Position numbers and translations under genes: made by a program. This document shows, in pieces, positions 51,573 through 61,494 of a DNA stretch of 64,000 nucleotides; position 1 is the stretch's first letter, and each line of letters starts with the position of its first letter. This DNA comes from Lachnospiraceae bacterium (GTDB lineage: Bacteria; Bacillota; Clostridia; Lachnospirales; Lachnospiraceae), in the NCBI GenBank assembly GCA_017938405.1, contig JAGBBP010000044.1, positions 62,001 to 126,000 on the forward strand, given 5' to 3'. Below the pieces are notes generated by a model. The model saw only the letters and a list, made by a program, of their open reading frames with translations. It did not search any database and was not told the DNA's origin.

Positions 51573-52892
51573 TTAAAGCGCTGCCGATACAAAAATATCG
51601 TAAATCGCCTTAATTGCTGTCTCAAAGTCTTCGTTACGAACACCGATGATGATATTGAGCTCACTGGAACCCTGGTCAATCATCTTGATGTTGATGTTAT
51701 TGTGTGCAAGTGCCGCAAAGATACGAGCTGCCACACCGCGATTGGACTTCATACCGCGACCTACTACCGCAAGAAGTGCAAGATTTGCTTCCAGCTCAAT
51801 TGCATCCGGAGCAGCCAGACGATGAATTGCACTCAGCACACTCTGCTCTTTTCCTTCAAACTCCGGCTGATGTACAAATACGGTCATGGTATCGATACCG
51901 GACGGTACATGCTCAAAGGAAATACCGTTCTCTTCAAACGCCTGTAATACCTTACGGCCGAAACCAACCTCGGCATTCATCATATCTTTTTCGATATTCA
52001 CCGCTACGAAGCCCTTCTTACCCGCAATACCGGTAATGGTGTACTCTGGAATACGACAGGTACTTTCAACAATCATGGTACCCTCATCTTCCGGTGCATT
52101 GGTGTTACGGATGTTAATCGGAATACCAGCCTTACGAACCGGGAAAATCGCGTCTTCGTGAAGCACGCCTGCACCCATGTAGGAAAGCTCACGAAGCTCT
52201 CTGTATGTAATGGTGGTAATCGGCTTCGGATTGTCAATAATACGCGGGTCCGTTACAAGGAAACCGGATACATCGGTCCAGTTCTCGTACAAATCAACCT
52301 TCGCCGCTCTTGCCACGATGGAACCGGTAATATCGGAACCGCCACGGGAAAAGGTCTTTACCTCACCGCTCTTCTTTGCTCCGTAGAATCCCGGGATAAC
52401 CGCACGCTCGGTCTTTGCAAGACGCTTAGAAAGAATGGAATCGGTCTTCTCTGCATCAAAGGTACCGTTACTGTGAAAGAAAATCACCTCAGCCGCATCA
52501 ATAAACTCATATCCGAGATACTCTGCCATAATACGTCCGTTTAAGAACTCACCGCGGGAAGCCGCATAATCACTGCCGGCCTTTAACTTAAAGTTCTTCT
52601 CGATTACTTCAAACTCTTCCTTTAAAGAAAGCTTTAATCCTAAGCCATCGATAATCTCATTATAACGTGCCTCGATTGCCTTAAGCTCCGCGGAAAAATC
52701 CTTATCAGCCTCAGCCAACGCATAGCAACCGTATAACATATCGGTTACCTTTGTATCTTTGGAATGACGCTTTCCCGGTGCAGACGGTACTACATACTTA
52801 CGGCTTTCATCCGCGCGGATGATATCGCCTACCTTCTTAAACTGTTCCGCACTTGCCAGGGAACTTCCGCCAAACTTTACTACCTTTTTCAT
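51573..52892 (-). CDS. lysC: Aspartate kinase
   Basis: About 439 residues from ATG 52892; an in-frame TTG 15 bases earlier is too near the AAAGG. It catalyses the first step of the lysine, methionine, threonine pathway. N-terminal KVVKFGGSSLASAEQ (~3-17) and SRGGSDITGSIVARA (~201-215) form the kinase site. Two C-terminal ACT domains (~300-440) would give feedback control. No lysine riboswitch was seen in the ~200 bases before it, so control is probably by the ACT domains. Confidence 0.94.
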   Translation of the reverse strand: MKKVVKFGGSSLASAEQFKKVGDIIRADESRKYVVPSAPGKRHSKDTKVTDMLYGCYALAEADKDFSAELKAIEARYNEIIDGLGLKLSLKEEFEVIEKNFKLKAGSDYAASRGEFLNGRIMAEYLGYEFIDAAEVIFFHSNGTFDAEKTDSILSKRLAKTERAVIPGFYGAKKSGEVKTFSRGGSDITGSIVARAAKVDLYENWTDVSGFLVTDPRIIDNPKPITTITYRELRELSYMGAGVLHEDAIFPVRKAGIPINIRNTNAPEDEGTMIVESTCRIPEYTITGIAGKKGFVAVNIEKDMMNAEVGFGRKVLQAFEENGISFEHVPSGIDTMTVFVHQPEFEGKEQSVLSAIHRLAAPDAIELEANLALLAVVGRGMKSNRGVAARIFAALAHNNINIKMIDQGSSELNIIIGVRNEDFETAIKAIYDIFVSAAL

Positions 52893-53126
52893 AATACTTC
52901 TTACCAACCTTTCAGTTCAAATAAAATCGGTTTTGCTCTGCTACAAACAAAAAACCCATATTAATAGGAAAACACAAAACCCGGAGATAATCAAGTGTTT
53001 TTTTTATTTTTTTGAAAAAAATTTTTATTCCTCTGTTCTTTTTCTCTTTACGGACCCGTTCCCTTATGATAAACTTAATAAAATATACAAAAAGGAATCC
53101 AAATGATTCGGAAAGGAGTACTGCAC

Positions 53127-54008
53127 GTGTTAAAAAAAATACTGCTTGACCTCTCGCCTGCAATTGAAGAAATGCAATCGGTACAAGCTTTCTTACAAGG
53201 CTTAAAGCGGGTAGCGCCGGAATGCGTTTTTTTCCCTGCAAAGGGACCGTTTTCCTCAGCCGATGTTGTGACGGCAAACCGTGTTACGACCTCCTCTCCC
53301 AAACCGGCCCCATCGGACTGTCTTGTCATTACGGACACCGCTTCCGGGGTTCTCTCCGCACAAATTGCGAAGCTTCCTTGCATCGGCTATGCCCCTCCGG
53401 GGTATTGTGAAGATTTATCCGGTGCATATGCTCTCTTTGAAGATTTTTCTTCCATCGATATGGGATATTTGCGTCGCACCCACGCCCATGCCATGGGCTA
53501 TCCTGCAGAAATACTTACCACAGACCGCCTTACGGTCCGGGAACTTTCCGAAAAAGATTTTCCGAAACTGTATGTCATGTGTACCGCACCGGAGACCGCC
53601 CCTTTTATGGATGAAAAACTTTCTGATTATGAAACAGAGTTGGAAAAGCATAAGGCTTATCTTCGCAACGTGTATCCGTTTTTTGATTTGGCACTGTGGG
53701 GTGTCTATGAAACATCCTCCGGAATGCTTATAGGCAGGGCCGGCTTTTCCTTACCGGAGGATGAAACCGAATTCTTTTCTCTTGGGTATCTTATTGATGT
53801 TCCTTATCGGAGAAATGGGTATGCAAAGGAGCTTATCCCGGCGTTACTCATTTACGCAAAAGAACAGGGATATTCCAAAATTTCCGCAAAAATCAAACAA
53901 GACAATGTTTCCTCGCAACGTACACTTGCCGGGTGCGGTTTCCCTTATGCGTGCAAAGAAGATACGGTGCATGGAATATTAATCTATACCATCGATTTAA
54001 CTATGTAA
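53127..54008 (+). CDS. Fused HAD-like remnant and GNAT acetyltransferase
   Basis: About 293 residues from GTG 53127, where AAAGGAG lies 8 bases upstream; an ATG at 53103 is also in frame. The N-terminal ~110 residues resemble the C-terminal half of a HAD-type fold (VITDTASGVLSAQIAKLPCI) without the nucleophile motif, so this part may only bind ligand. The GNAT domain (~125-290) is LTTDRLTVRELSEKDFPKLY, LGYLIDVPYRRNGYAKELI (acetyl-CoA binding) and KQDNVSSQRTLAGCGF. It transfers an acetyl group to an unknown amine. A strong terminator follows. Confidence 0.75.
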   Translation: MLKKILLDLSPAIEEMQSVQAFLQGLKRVAPECVFFPAKGPFSSADVVTANRVTTSSPKPAPSDCLVITDTASGVLSAQIAKLPCIGYAPPGYCEDLSGAYALFEDFSSIDMGYLRRTHAHAMGYPAEILTTDRLTVRELSEKDFPKLYVMCTAPETAPFMDEKLSDYETELEKHKAYLRNVYPFFDLALWGVYETSSGMLIGRAGFSLPEDETEFFSLGYLIDVPYRRNGYAKELIPALLIYAKEQGYSKISAKIKQDNVSSQRTLAGCGFPYACKEDTVHGILIYTIDLTM

Positions 54009-54012
54009 ATGC

Positions 54013-54055
54013 AAAGATGTCTCAAACTTTCCGTAAAGTCCGAGACATCTTTTTT
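54013..54055. terminator. Terminator between the GNAT gene and the Gly-rich lipoprotein gene
   Basis: 11-bp perfect hairpin AAAGATGTCTC (54013-54023) and GAGACATCTTT (54042-54052), with T-run at the right end and A-rich left flank. Confidence 0.88.
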
Positions 54056-54079
54056 GTGCATGTTTATGGGGATACCCTG

Positions 54080-54514
54080 TTATCTGGCACCACCTGCAGC
54101 GTTACCGCCGGTGGCACCTGCACCGGTGTTACCGTTGGTTCCTGCATTACCGCCGGTCATCTCATCCACACCGTTTCCGATACCGTCGATTACGTCATTT
54201 GCACCGTCGCCGATTCCGTCAATCACATCACCGACACCATCACCGATATCGCCGATAACTCCATCATCACCGGTTCCGCCGATTCCGTCTGTATCAGTCC
54301 CGCCGACATTGTTACCGTCGTTTTCGTTATCGTTTACAGCCGGCGTATTGGTCGGTGCCGGACTCGGACTCGGAACGGTGGTACCGGTCGGTTGTCCCGT
54401 TGCTGCCGGACTCGGAGTTACATCTTCGCTTCCCATGTTCTCTCCGCAGGCACATGCTACCAGAAACAAAGACATACAGCACATTGCCATAAGGCATACA
54501 AGCTTCTTTTTCAT
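54080..54514 (-). CDS. Low-complexity Gly/Asp-rich lipoprotein
   Basis: 144 residues. A lipoprotein signal (MKKKLVCLMAMCCMSLFLVAC; Cys21 is the likely lipid site) and a Pro/Thr/Ser stretch (~33-60) lead to a repetitive tail. The tail repeats GDG, DxIDGIGDG and GNGVDE (~70-115) and ends in Gly/Ala/Asn-rich sequence. There is no globular domain. The Asp/Gly spacing might bind divalent cations or serve as a flexible surface spacer, but this is speculative. No partner gene is obvious. Confidence 0.75.
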   Translation of the reverse strand: MKKKLVCLMAMCCMSLFLVACACGENMGSEDVTPSPAATGQPTGTTVPSPSPAPTNTPAVNDNENDGNNVGGTDTDGIGGTGDDGVIGDIGDGVGDVIDGIGDGANDVIDGIGNGVDEMTGGNAGTNGNTGAGATGGNAAGGAR

Positions 54515-54597
54515 AAAAGCCTCCTTTTCTGCACATCATACTTAAAGTAAGTTGCTTCATTAGTATTCCGCAGAATGAAAAGCTTATACATGGAAAA

Positions 54598-54624
54598 CAG
54601 GCACCGGAAATTCTCCGATGCCTG
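54598..54624 (-). terminator. Terminator of efp
   Basis: CAGGCA with TGCCTG, extended by CGGA/TCCG, and followed by TTTTCC on the minus strand. Confidence 0.7.
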
Positions 54625-54644
54625 CCAAAATCTTAAAAAAACTA

Positions 54645-55202
54645 TTAAACTCTCTTCATGTACTCGCCGGTTCTGGTGTCGATCTGAATGGTCTCACCAT
54701 TTTCAACGAATAACGGTACCTGCACAACAGCTCCGGTCTCTACGGTAGCCGGCTTGGTAGCGCCGGTTGCGGTGTCGCCCTTGAAGCCCGGCTCGGTATC
54801 GGTAATAACAAGCTCTACGAACAACGGCGGCTCGATAGCGAATACCTGCTTGTTGTGGGAAAGCATCTTAACCATATCGTTTTCCTTAACAAACTTTAAG
54901 GAATCACCAATCTGATCCTCGGTCATAGCAATCTGGTCGTAGGTCTCTACGTCCATGAAGTGATACATCTCACCGTCGGAATACAGATACTGCATATCTG
55001 CTCTCTCAATGTGCGCAGCCGGGAACTTCTCCGTCGGACGGAAAGTCTTCTCGACAACGCCACCGTTCTTAATATTCTTTAACTTCGTTCTGACAAACGC
55101 TGCGCCCTTACCCGGCTTAACGTGCTGGAACTCAACGATCTGATAAACGTTACCCTCAATCTCAAGGGTAATACCGTTTCTGAAATCACCTGCAGAAATC
55201 AT
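54645..55202 (-). CDS. efp: Elongation factor P
   Basis: 185 residues in three beta domains. N-terminal KOW-like domain with [10 protein letters not shown] (~27-36), whose second Lys (~K32) is the tip that contacts the peptidyl-tRNA. The OB domains follow, ending [14 protein letters not shown]. It relieves ribosome stalling at polyproline. A polyproline-rich protein load (the Pro/Thr linkers in two lipoproteins here) fits the need for EF-P, though not specially. The start follows GGAGGATTTTTT and the promoter is at 55234. Confidence 0.97.
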   Translation of the reverse strand: MISAGDFRNGITLEIEGNVYQIVEFQHVKPGKGAAFVRTKLKNIKNGGVVEKTFRPTEKFPAAHIERADMQYLYSDGEMYHFMDVETYDQIAMTEDQIGDSLKFVKENDMVKMLSHNKQVFAIEPPLFVELVITDTEPGFKGDTATGATKPATVETGAVVQVPLFVENGETIQIDTRTGEYMKRV

Positions 55203-55233
55203 AAAAAATCCTCCTTAGAATTCACTACTCTCT

Positions 55234-55262
55234 AGTGTATCGCACTCTGACAATTTTTTCAA
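55234..55262 (-). promoter_or_regulatory. Promoter of efp
   Basis: Minus strand TTGAAA (55262-55257), a 17-base spacer and TACACT (55239-55234), giving a leader of about 30 bases. Confidence 0.75.
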
Positions 55263-55334
55263 TACCAAATTTTAAAAAAATAGCACGGATTTACTCAATT
55301 TTTTACTTTTTCGTAAAAACTCTCCGAAAATCCT

Positions 55335-55766
55335 CTAATTTTCCTCATGTAATGCATCCATGGCCAGTAAATATCCGTCGGTGCCCATGCCCACAATCTG
55401 TTTTTGACATACATCCGCGGTAACGGAAACATGACGAAACGCTTCCCTTTTATGGATATCGGAAATATGTACCTCTATCTTCTTCATAGGAACCGAAGCC
55501 AGTGCATCCCGGATTGCATAACTGTAATGGGTATATGCTCCCGGATTGATTACAATCCCTTCCGTTCCGTCACTGTAAGCTTCCTGAATCCGGTCGATAA
55601 TTGCTCCCTCACTGTTGTTTTGGAAGATACTTACCGTATCCCCCTTTTCCTTTGCGTACTTCTCTATCTTTTCGCAAAGAGTGGCATAGTTTTCCGTTCC
55701 GTAATGGGCCGGTTCTCTGATTCCGAGAAAGTTTAGATTCGGTCCGTTAATCACTAAAATCTTCAT
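55335..55766 (-). CDS. aroQ: Type II 3-dehydroquinate dehydratase
   Basis: 143 residues, third step of the shikimate pathway. ILVINGPNLNFLGIREPAHY (~3-22) has the conserved N-terminal motif with the catalytic Tyr. SEGAIIDRIQEA (~53-64) and INPGAYTHYSYAIRDAL (~74-90) are the other active-site blocks, and EVHISDIHKREAFRH (~98-112) carries the catalytic His. It is 14 bases after aroK in the same operon. Confidence 0.96.
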   Translation of the reverse strand: MKILVINGPNLNFLGIREPAHYGTENYATLCEKIEKYAKEKGDTVSIFQNNSEGAIIDRIQEAYSDGTEGIVINPGAYTHYSYAIRDALASVPMKKIEVHISDIHKREAFRHVSVTADVCQKQIVGMGTDGYLLAMDALHEEN

Positions 55767-55780
55767 TTTTCTTCTCTCCG

Positions 55781-56302
55781 TTATTCTCTGTTTTTCATAA
55801 AAGTTTCAATTTCCTCAATCATTTCGGAAAAAGACTTTCCCTCCGTATGCAGGCACAAATCCGCCGCATTACGATATATCGGTAACCGCTTTTCATAAAG
55901 AGGTCGAAGTTTCTTCTCTCTGTCTTCTCCGTCTGCCAAGGGACGCCCGGTGTCCTTTTGCAAACGCATAAGAATGGTTTCAATTTCTGTAGAAAGAAAT
56001 ACCACCGTTCCGATTTTCTTTAACAGGGCAACATTTTCTTCCCGCATAGGCATGCCACCCCCGGTCGCCAGAACCACACCGTCCGCCTCTTTTTCCAATT
56101 TCCTTAACACTTCGGTTTCCGCATCACGAAAAAAAGCCTCTCCGTCTTCTTCAAACATCCTTGCGATTGTTTTCCCGTAAGTTGCCTCGATTATCGCATC
56201 CGTATCCAAAAAATCGTAAGATAGCGCACTCGCCAACTTTTGTCCCACCGTACTTTTTCCGCACCCCATAAAACCGATTAAAACAATATTCCGACTGTTC
56301 AT
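55781..56302 (-). CDS. aroK: Shikimate kinase
   Basis: 173 residues. P-loop GFMGCGKSTVG (~9-19), DTDAIIE for shikimate binding and ATGGGMP (~80-86) of the lid region. It phosphorylates shikimate with ATP. Begins one base after the yqeG stop codon. Next gene aroQ, so the two shikimate enzymes and yqeG form one operon. Confidence 0.95.
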   Translation of the reverse strand: MNSRNIVLIGFMGCGKSTVGQKLASALSYDFLDTDAIIEATYGKTIARMFEEDGEAFFRDAETEVLRKLEKEADGVVLATGGGMPMREENVALLKKIGTVVFLSTEIETILMRLQKDTGRPLADGEDREKKLRPLYEKRLPIYRNAADLCLHTEGKSFSEMIEEIETFMKNRE

Positions 56303-56303
56303 T

Positions 56304-56813
56304 CTATTTCACCTTTGCTTTTCTTTTCCGATAAAAATATAACACAATCCGTTCCAAATACCGCTTCAGTACAATCTGAATTTCTTCTTTTTTCCCGATT
56401 TGTTTTACCAAAACGGAATACACGCCGGCCCGGTTTGCTCCCCACATATCCGTAAATATCTGGTCTCCGACAGACACCGTCTGTTCCTTCGTAGTTCCGA
56501 TCAATTCCATGGCAGCCCCATAGCCCTTTGTTCCCGGCTTTCCGGCTTTATAAATATACGCCGCATCCAGCTTTTTACAAAACGAGCTGACCCGTTCTTC
56601 CCCGTTATTGGACAAAAAGCATACCGCAAATCCCATTCTGCGCAGTTTTTCAACCAATGCAACCGCCGCTTCGTTTGCCGGTGCGCCATGTTCTACCAGG
56701 GTATTATCGATATCGAAAATAATCCCGCGAAATCCGTTGTCATACAAATACTGATATTTTTGCTCTTCATAAGCCGAATCCCAATCTTCCATCGGATAAA
56801 ACTTTTTAAACAT
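56304..56813 (-). CDS. yqeG: YqeG-family HAD phosphatase
   Basis: 169 residues, HAD superfamily subfamily IIIA. Motif I FDIDNTLVEHGAP (~35-47) with the nucleophile Asp, motif II SNNGEERV (~68-75), and motif III/IV KPGTKGYGAA and VGDQIFTDMWGANRAG (~112-127). The gene commonly occurs in this aro/efp neighbourhood in Firmicutes. Its substrate is not certain; phosphatidylglycerophosphate-type activity is known for a plant/yeast relative. Ends in a basic tail. Confidence 0.92.
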   Translation of the reverse strand: MFKKFYPMEDWDSAYEEQKYQYLYDNGFRGIIFDIDNTLVEHGAPANEAAVALVEKLRRMGFAVCFLSNNGEERVSSFCKKLDAAYIYKAGKPGTKGYGAAMELIGTTKEQTVSVGDQIFTDMWGANRAGVYSVLVKQIGKKEEIQIVLKRYLERIVLYFYRKRKAKVK

Positions 56814-56848
56814 GGATACCCTCCCTTTGTTCTCCTCTGTTTGAACCG

Positions 56849-58846
56849 TTACTTGGTTCCCTTCTTTTTGTGCACATTTCGTATGGTCTTTTTCTTGGTC
56901 GGAGCCGCCTTGTGCGCACCTTGCCCCGAAGCAGGACCGGTATTCTGCCGGCTTCCGTTTGCCTTACTTCCTGCCTTTCCTGTACTGCCACCCTGCTTAC
57001 CTGCCGTTTTTCCGGAAGTGCCGCCTCTGCCGAAATCTCCCGGTCGGCCCGTTCCTCTCGGACGAATGAGGCATTTCTTATCAAAACCGATTAAATCCTC
57101 TCTGTGGGCAAGTTTAAGTGCTTCCTCCACCAGTTCGTAGTTTTTCGGATTACGGTACTGAATCAGCGCACGCTGCATGGCCTTCTCGTGCGGAGACTTC
57201 GGTACATACACCGGCTCCATGGTCCGCGGGTCCAATCCCGTATAATACATACAGGTGGAAATCGTCGACGGCGTCGGATAAAAGTCCTGTACCTGCTCCG
57301 GCATATAGCCGAGATCCCGTAGATACTCCGCCAGCTCCACCGCTTCCTTCATGGTAGAACCCGGATGGGAAGACATAAGATACGGCACCACATACTGCTC
57401 TTTTCCCAGTCTTGCATTCATCTTCTTGTATTCCGTAATAAATGTATCGTAGACGCCCCTGCTCGGTTTTCCCATCTTGGACAGTACCGCATCACACACA
57501 TGCTCCGGCGCCACCTTTAGCTGCCCGCTGACATGGTGTTCGCACAGTTCACGAAGAAACGTGCGGTCTTTATCGTAAATCAAATAGTCGAACCGGATGC
57601 CGGAACGAATAAATACCTTCTTTACTTTCGGCAATTCTCTTAATTTTCGGAGCAACGCAAGGTAATCCTCGTGATTGACCTTTAAGTTCTTACACGGTGT
57701 CGGGAATAAACATTGCTTATTCGGACAAACACCCTTGGTTAACTGCTTATCGCAGGCCGGGGCGCGGAAGTTTGCCGTCGGTCCGCCCACATCGTTAATA
57801 TACCCCTTAAAATCCGGGTCCCAGGTCATGAGCTTTGCTTCTTCCAAAATGGACTCATGGCTTCTGGTCTGGATAATCCGCCCCTGATGGAAGGTCAGCG
57901 CACAGAAGCTGCAACCGCCGAAGCATCCACGATTACTCACCAAACTAAACTTTAACTCATCAATTGCCGGAATACCACCTGCTGCTTCATAGGAAGGATG
58001 ATAATTCCTCATATAAGGAAGGGCATACACCCGGTCCATCTCCGCCTGGGTAAGAGGTGCCGCCGGAGGATTCTGTACCACATACTCCGTGTCACTGTAC
58101 TTCTCCACCAGACGCTTTCCGGAAAACGGGTCCGTATTACAATACTGAATATAAAAGCTTTTCGCAAAGCTCTTTTTGTCTTCTTTTATCTCAGGAAAGG
58201 TCGGAAGCATCGTTGCATCATACACCGACTCCAACGACGTCGCCCGATACACGGTACCTGCCACAAAGGTAATATCCTTTACCGCAAGCCCGGAATCTAA
58301 GGCATCCGCAATCTCTACAATAGACTTTTCTCCCATGCCGTAGGACAAAAGATCCGCTCCCGAATCCAGTAATATGGAACGCTTTACCGTATCCGACCAG
58401 TAATCGTAGTGCCCCAGGCGACGAAGTGACGCCTCGATACCGCCGATAATAATCGGCTTCTTTTTGTACACACGACGAAGCAAATTACAATATACAATCG
58501 TCGCCCGGTCCGGACGCTTTCCGATAACACCGCCCGGTGTATAAGCATCCTGAGAACGACGTTTTTTCGCCACGGTATAGTGATTTACCATAGTATCCAT
58601 ATTTCCGGCAGAAACAAGAAAGCCGAGGCGCGGCTCGCCTAAAATCTGCACACTGTTCTCATCCTTCCAGTCCGGCTGGGAAATGATTCCCACCTTATAG
58701 CCGTGACTCTCCAATACACGACTGATAATGGCCGGCCCGAAGGAGGTATGGTCCACATAGGCATCTCCGATAATATATACAAAGTCGCACTGTTCCCAAC
58801 CGCGCTTTTCCATGTCTTCTCTGCAAATCGGCAAAAAATCTTTCAT
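56849..58846 (-). CDS. YgiQ-family radical SAM protein
   Basis: 665 residues. An N-terminal B12-binding-like/UPF0313 region (~1-300, with [20 protein letters not shown]) is followed by the radical SAM domain, cluster motif [16 protein letters not shown] (~310-325). The C-terminal extension is low-complexity, rich in Gly, Lys, Ser and Thr (~590-665). Enzymatic role unknown. It lies upstream of yqeG, about 35 bases away, and could share its operon. Confidence 0.92.
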   Translation of the reverse strand: MKDFLPICREDMEKRGWEQCDFVYIIGDAYVDHTSFGPAIISRVLESHGYKVGIISQPDWKDENSVQILGEPRLGFLVSAGNMDTMVNHYTVAKKRRSQDAYTPGGVIGKRPDRATIVYCNLLRRVYKKKPIIIGGIEASLRRLGHYDYWSDTVKRSILLDSGADLLSYGMGEKSIVEIADALDSGLAVKDITFVAGTVYRATSLESVYDATMLPTFPEIKEDKKSFAKSFYIQYCNTDPFSGKRLVEKYSDTEYVVQNPPAAPLTQAEMDRVYALPYMRNYHPSYEAAGGIPAIDELKFSLVSNRGCFGGCSFCALTFHQGRIIQTRSHESILEEAKLMTWDPDFKGYINDVGGPTANFRAPACDKQLTKGVCPNKQCLFPTPCKNLKVNHEDYLALLRKLRELPKVKKVFIRSGIRFDYLIYDKDRTFLRELCEHHVSGQLKVAPEHVCDAVLSKMGKPSRGVYDTFITEYKKMNARLGKEQYVVPYLMSSHPGSTMKEAVELAEYLRDLGYMPEQVQDFYPTPSTISTCMYYTGLDPRTMEPVYVPKSPHEKAMQRALIQYRNPKNYELVEEALKLAHREDLIGFDKKCLIRPRGTGRPGDFGRGGTSGKTAGKQGGSTGKAGSKANGSRQNTGPASGQGAHKAAPTKKKTIRNVHKKKGTK

Positions 58847-58877
58847 TTTGCGTCCTGCCTTTCTAAACTACATTCCT

Positions 58878-59849
58878 TTAATACTCAATCTCCCGTAACA
58901 CCGCATCCATAAGCTTTGCATTACGCAAGGAAAACTCCGGTGTCACAAGCAAGCTTCCCGTTCCTTCAATGGCCCGGTTCATCTGCTCTACCTCCAGACA
59001 ATAATTCTGACGTGCGGTCACGGTCTTTGTCTCCTCTTTTCCGTTTGACACCACACGATAGCTCAGTTCTCCCTCCTGATTATACTCCACCTCGGAACGG
59101 ATGTATCCTTTGGTTCCGTGGATGTACAACCGGTCAAAGCGTCCATTGGCACCCTTTCCGAAAATCATACCCACGTTAAAGGAAGCCCGTACACCGTTTT
59201 CAAACCTTACAATGCCTGCGGTATGAAAATCTACGTCATCTCCGCCAAACTCCGCACAGGCCTTTACAAAGGACGGTTCGGAATCCACGAGAGAGAGCAT
59301 CATGGTGGTACAATAGCATCCCAAATCGTACATGGCACCGCCGCCGAACTCCTTATGCAGGCGGTAATCCTCTTCATACCCCTGGGTCACAAAGGCGGTT
59401 TCGATATAATCCACCTCACCGATACTGCCGCTGTCTATCACTTCACGCAAGGATGCCACATAAGGACTATGAAGGTACGCATAGGCCTCCGCAAACTGCA
59501 CACCCTTTCTTTTAGCGGCACGGAACATTTCCTCCGCTTCCACTGCATTTAACGCCAAAGGCTTTTCACACAGCACATGCTTTCCGGCTTCAATCGCTTT
59601 CATCACCCATTCGTAATGCAAATGATTCGGAAGGGGAATATATACCGCCTGTACGTCCTTATCCGCCAGTAATGCATCATAGCCCACATAGGCCTTTTGA
59701 AAACCGAATCGGTCCTTAAATTCGTTTACTTTTGTTTCGTTTCTGCCCGCAATGGCATACAATTCACACCCGTCTGCCTGCTTCATTCCGGGAATCGTCC
59801 CCCATGATGCAATTCCCGCAGTACCTAACACGCCCCATTTTATTGCCAT
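58878..59849 (-). CDS. Gfo/Idh/MocA-family oxidoreductase
   Basis: About 323 residues from ATG 59849 (site GGTACGGATAAT); the frame is open 12 codons upstream. N-terminal Rossmann fold GVLGTAGIASWGTIPGMKQA (~6-25) and the EKPLALN motif (~93-99), with the Lys conserved in the family, then the C-terminal beta-sheet domain. NAD(P)-dependent oxidation or reduction of a sugar or inositol-like compound is expected. It may follow the gene upstream on the same strand, but no clear operon is visible. Substrate unknown. Confidence 0.9.
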   Translation of the reverse strand: MAIKWGVLGTAGIASWGTIPGMKQADGCELYAIAGRNETKVNEFKDRFGFQKAYVGYDALLADKDVQAVYIPLPNHLHYEWVMKAIEAGKHVLCEKPLALNAVEAEEMFRAAKRKGVQFAEAYAYLHSPYVASLREVIDSGSIGEVDYIETAFVTQGYEEDYRLHKEFGGGAMYDLGCYCTTMMLSLVDSEPSFVKACAEFGGDDVDFHTAGIVRFENGVRASFNVGMIFGKGANGRFDRLYIHGTKGYIRSEVEYNQEGELSYRVVSNGKEETKTVTARQNYCLEVEQMNRAIEGTGSLLVTPEFSLRNAKLMDAVLREIEY

Positions 59850-59974
59850 ATTATCCGTACCTTTCCCTTTCTTATCGCAGAACACTCTGTATCACTTTAC
59901 ATCATATCATATTTCACGAAAAAAAGAAAGACTACATTCCCGCAGTCTTTCTCTTTCTTATTATCTCTTATCGT

Positions 59975-60988
59975 TTACGGCTCCGTTCCGTCCGGTACCG
60001 TGATCCGGTCGGATTCTATCGCCTCTACCTCATAACTTGCTCCGGAAGCAGCCCCATCCAACCTCCAACCGGAAAGATTTCGCTCGTGAACATACCCGTA
60101 TTTATCCTCACCGGTCAACCAAAATTCAAGCTTTTCTCCCTGTTCCACCGAATAAGTACGTTCCAGTTTCAGAGAACCGCTCTGTACCGAAATCTCTTCG
60201 ATTATCGTATTTCCCTTCTTTACAAGTAATTTCAGATTTTGAAATGAGGATGCCGTTTCCTCCCCTGACATAATATAAATATCTCCCTTTACCGTTACCG
60301 TATCTTTCTTTTTCCCCCATCCTCTTTCATACCGGAAGGAAGATTCTTCAATACAAAAATCCGGCAAACAACTATCCTTTAACGCTCCCCACACAGTGTC
60401 TTCCCAACGTTCCGTCTTTGTCACACCGCCCTCGGTGATGCAAAACAAACCGTCTTCATAAACCTCATCAAATATCGGAAATACGGCACTTCCCGTAAAA
60501 CTACCGTCACCGTTATTGGTAAACATAATGGTCTGTCCGCGGTAATTTAATGACATCTCTGTTTCCGCACTGTACTTATTCGGCACCACGCGAAACTTCA
60601 TCTCCACCGTATGCTCCCTCGCATCGATTTCTCCGAAGTCATAAAACACCGTATTGATAACAGAGGCTTCTTTTTTTGCCGCCTGCTGCATTTCCTCCAA
60701 TGCATAACGCAATTTCCAAATCTCGTCATGCAACCGGTTGGTCGTATTCTGTAATTCACTCTGTAAATTCATGATTTTGGAATTTAACGAACAATAAATC
60801 ACAACGACTCCGATGACGGCTACCAACTTCATGACCGATTCCATAGATGCCATCGGCACATGGGCACCGCTTTCCTCCGCCCGAAGCTTCCGGTTAATGG
60901 CCGCCTTATAACAAATATAATACACCAATACTCCCAACGCCAACACTGCTAAAATAAGTATCGGCACAACAAAAACTGCCACGCTCAT
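59975..60988 (-). CDS. Membrane protein encoded with the LytTR regulator
   Basis: 337 residues: two N-terminal membrane helices (~5-28, VFVVPILILAVLALGVLVY, and ~52-68, KLVAVIGVVVIYCSL), then a coiled coil (~70-110, NLQSELQNTTNRLHDEIWKL with a heptad pattern), then a beta-rich extracellular domain (~115-337) of possibly two Ig-like halves. No family recognised. It starts 11 bases after the LytTR gene, so is co-transcribed. It may be the sensory or restraining partner of that regulator. Confidence 0.7.
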   Translation of the reverse strand: MSVAVFVVPILILAVLALGVLVYYICYKAAINRKLRAEESGAHVPMASMESVMKLVAVIGVVVIYCSLNSKIMNLQSELQNTTNRLHDEIWKLRYALEEMQQAAKKEASVINTVFYDFGEIDAREHTVEMKFRVVPNKYSAETEMSLNYRGQTIMFTNNGDGSFTGSAVFPIFDEVYEDGLFCITEGGVTKTERWEDTVWGALKDSCLPDFCIEESSFRYERGWGKKKDTVTVKGDIYIMSGEETASSFQNLKLLVKKGNTIIEEISVQSGSLKLERTYSVEQGEKLEFWLTGEDKYGYVHERNLSGWRLDGAASGASYEVEAIESDRITVPDGTEP

Positions 60989-60999
60989 CTCTCATCCTC

Positions 61000-61452
61000 C
61001 TATATCTGAAAAAATGTCCGAAAACTATTGTAATAGCTTCGTGTTACATCCACCAAGGCACCGTCTGACATCACCAATACAAATTTCATGGAAATGGACG
61101 GCTTAATCTTTTTTACATGGGCTTTCGCAATGATTGCGCAATTGCTGACCCGCAAAAACTTCGTATTATCCAGTACCGTACACAGCTGGTACAATCGGTC
61201 GTAAGCATAATAGCATTCCCCGTCACTTCCGTGTACCAGTACATCATGACCCAGACTTTCGATATAAACGATTTCTTCTATGGCAAGCTTTAATTTCTCG
61301 CCCTCCCTCGTTTTTACCGACAAATGCCCGGCAAAACGCCCCTGCTCCGTCAGCACAAGCTCCGCTTCGTCATCAATTACAAATCCGGCTGCCAAAAGCT
61401 TTTGTTCGATTTCGTCGTAATGCTCGTCACTGACATTCAGTCGTATGTTCAA
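61000..61452 (-). CDS. LytTR-domain DNA-binding regulator
   Basis: About 150 residues. A short N-terminal ~50-residue part is followed by the LytTR domain (~55-150): IEEIVYIESLGHDVLVHG, ECYYAYDRLYQLCTVL, FLRVSNCAIIAKAHVKKIKP and SYYNSFRTFF. The start is set at TTG 61452 because AAGGAGG lies 8 bases before it. The GTG at 61503 lies at the edge of the promoter's -10 box and so would not be translated. There is no receiver domain, so regulation is probably through the membrane partner. Confidence 0.85.
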   Translation of the reverse strand: MNIRLNVSDEHYDEIEQKLLAAGFVIDDEAELVLTEQGRFAGHLSVKTREGEKLKLAIEEIVYIESLGHDVLVHGSDGECYYAYDRLYQLCTVLDNTKFLRVSNCAIIAKAHVKKIKPSISMKFVLVMSDGALVDVTRSYYNSFRTFFQI

Positions 61453-61494
61453 CTCCCACTCCTCCTTTCGATTTTCATCGAGCTCGTTAAGTTT

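Noticed and set aside
52908..53102. Lysine riboswitch before lysC
   Set aside because: The region is AT-rich with no multi-helix junction or terminator.
54009..54550. Two long frames on the plus strand over the Gly-rich lipoprotein gene
   Set aside because: They are shadows of the repeat sequence and have no ribosome binding site.
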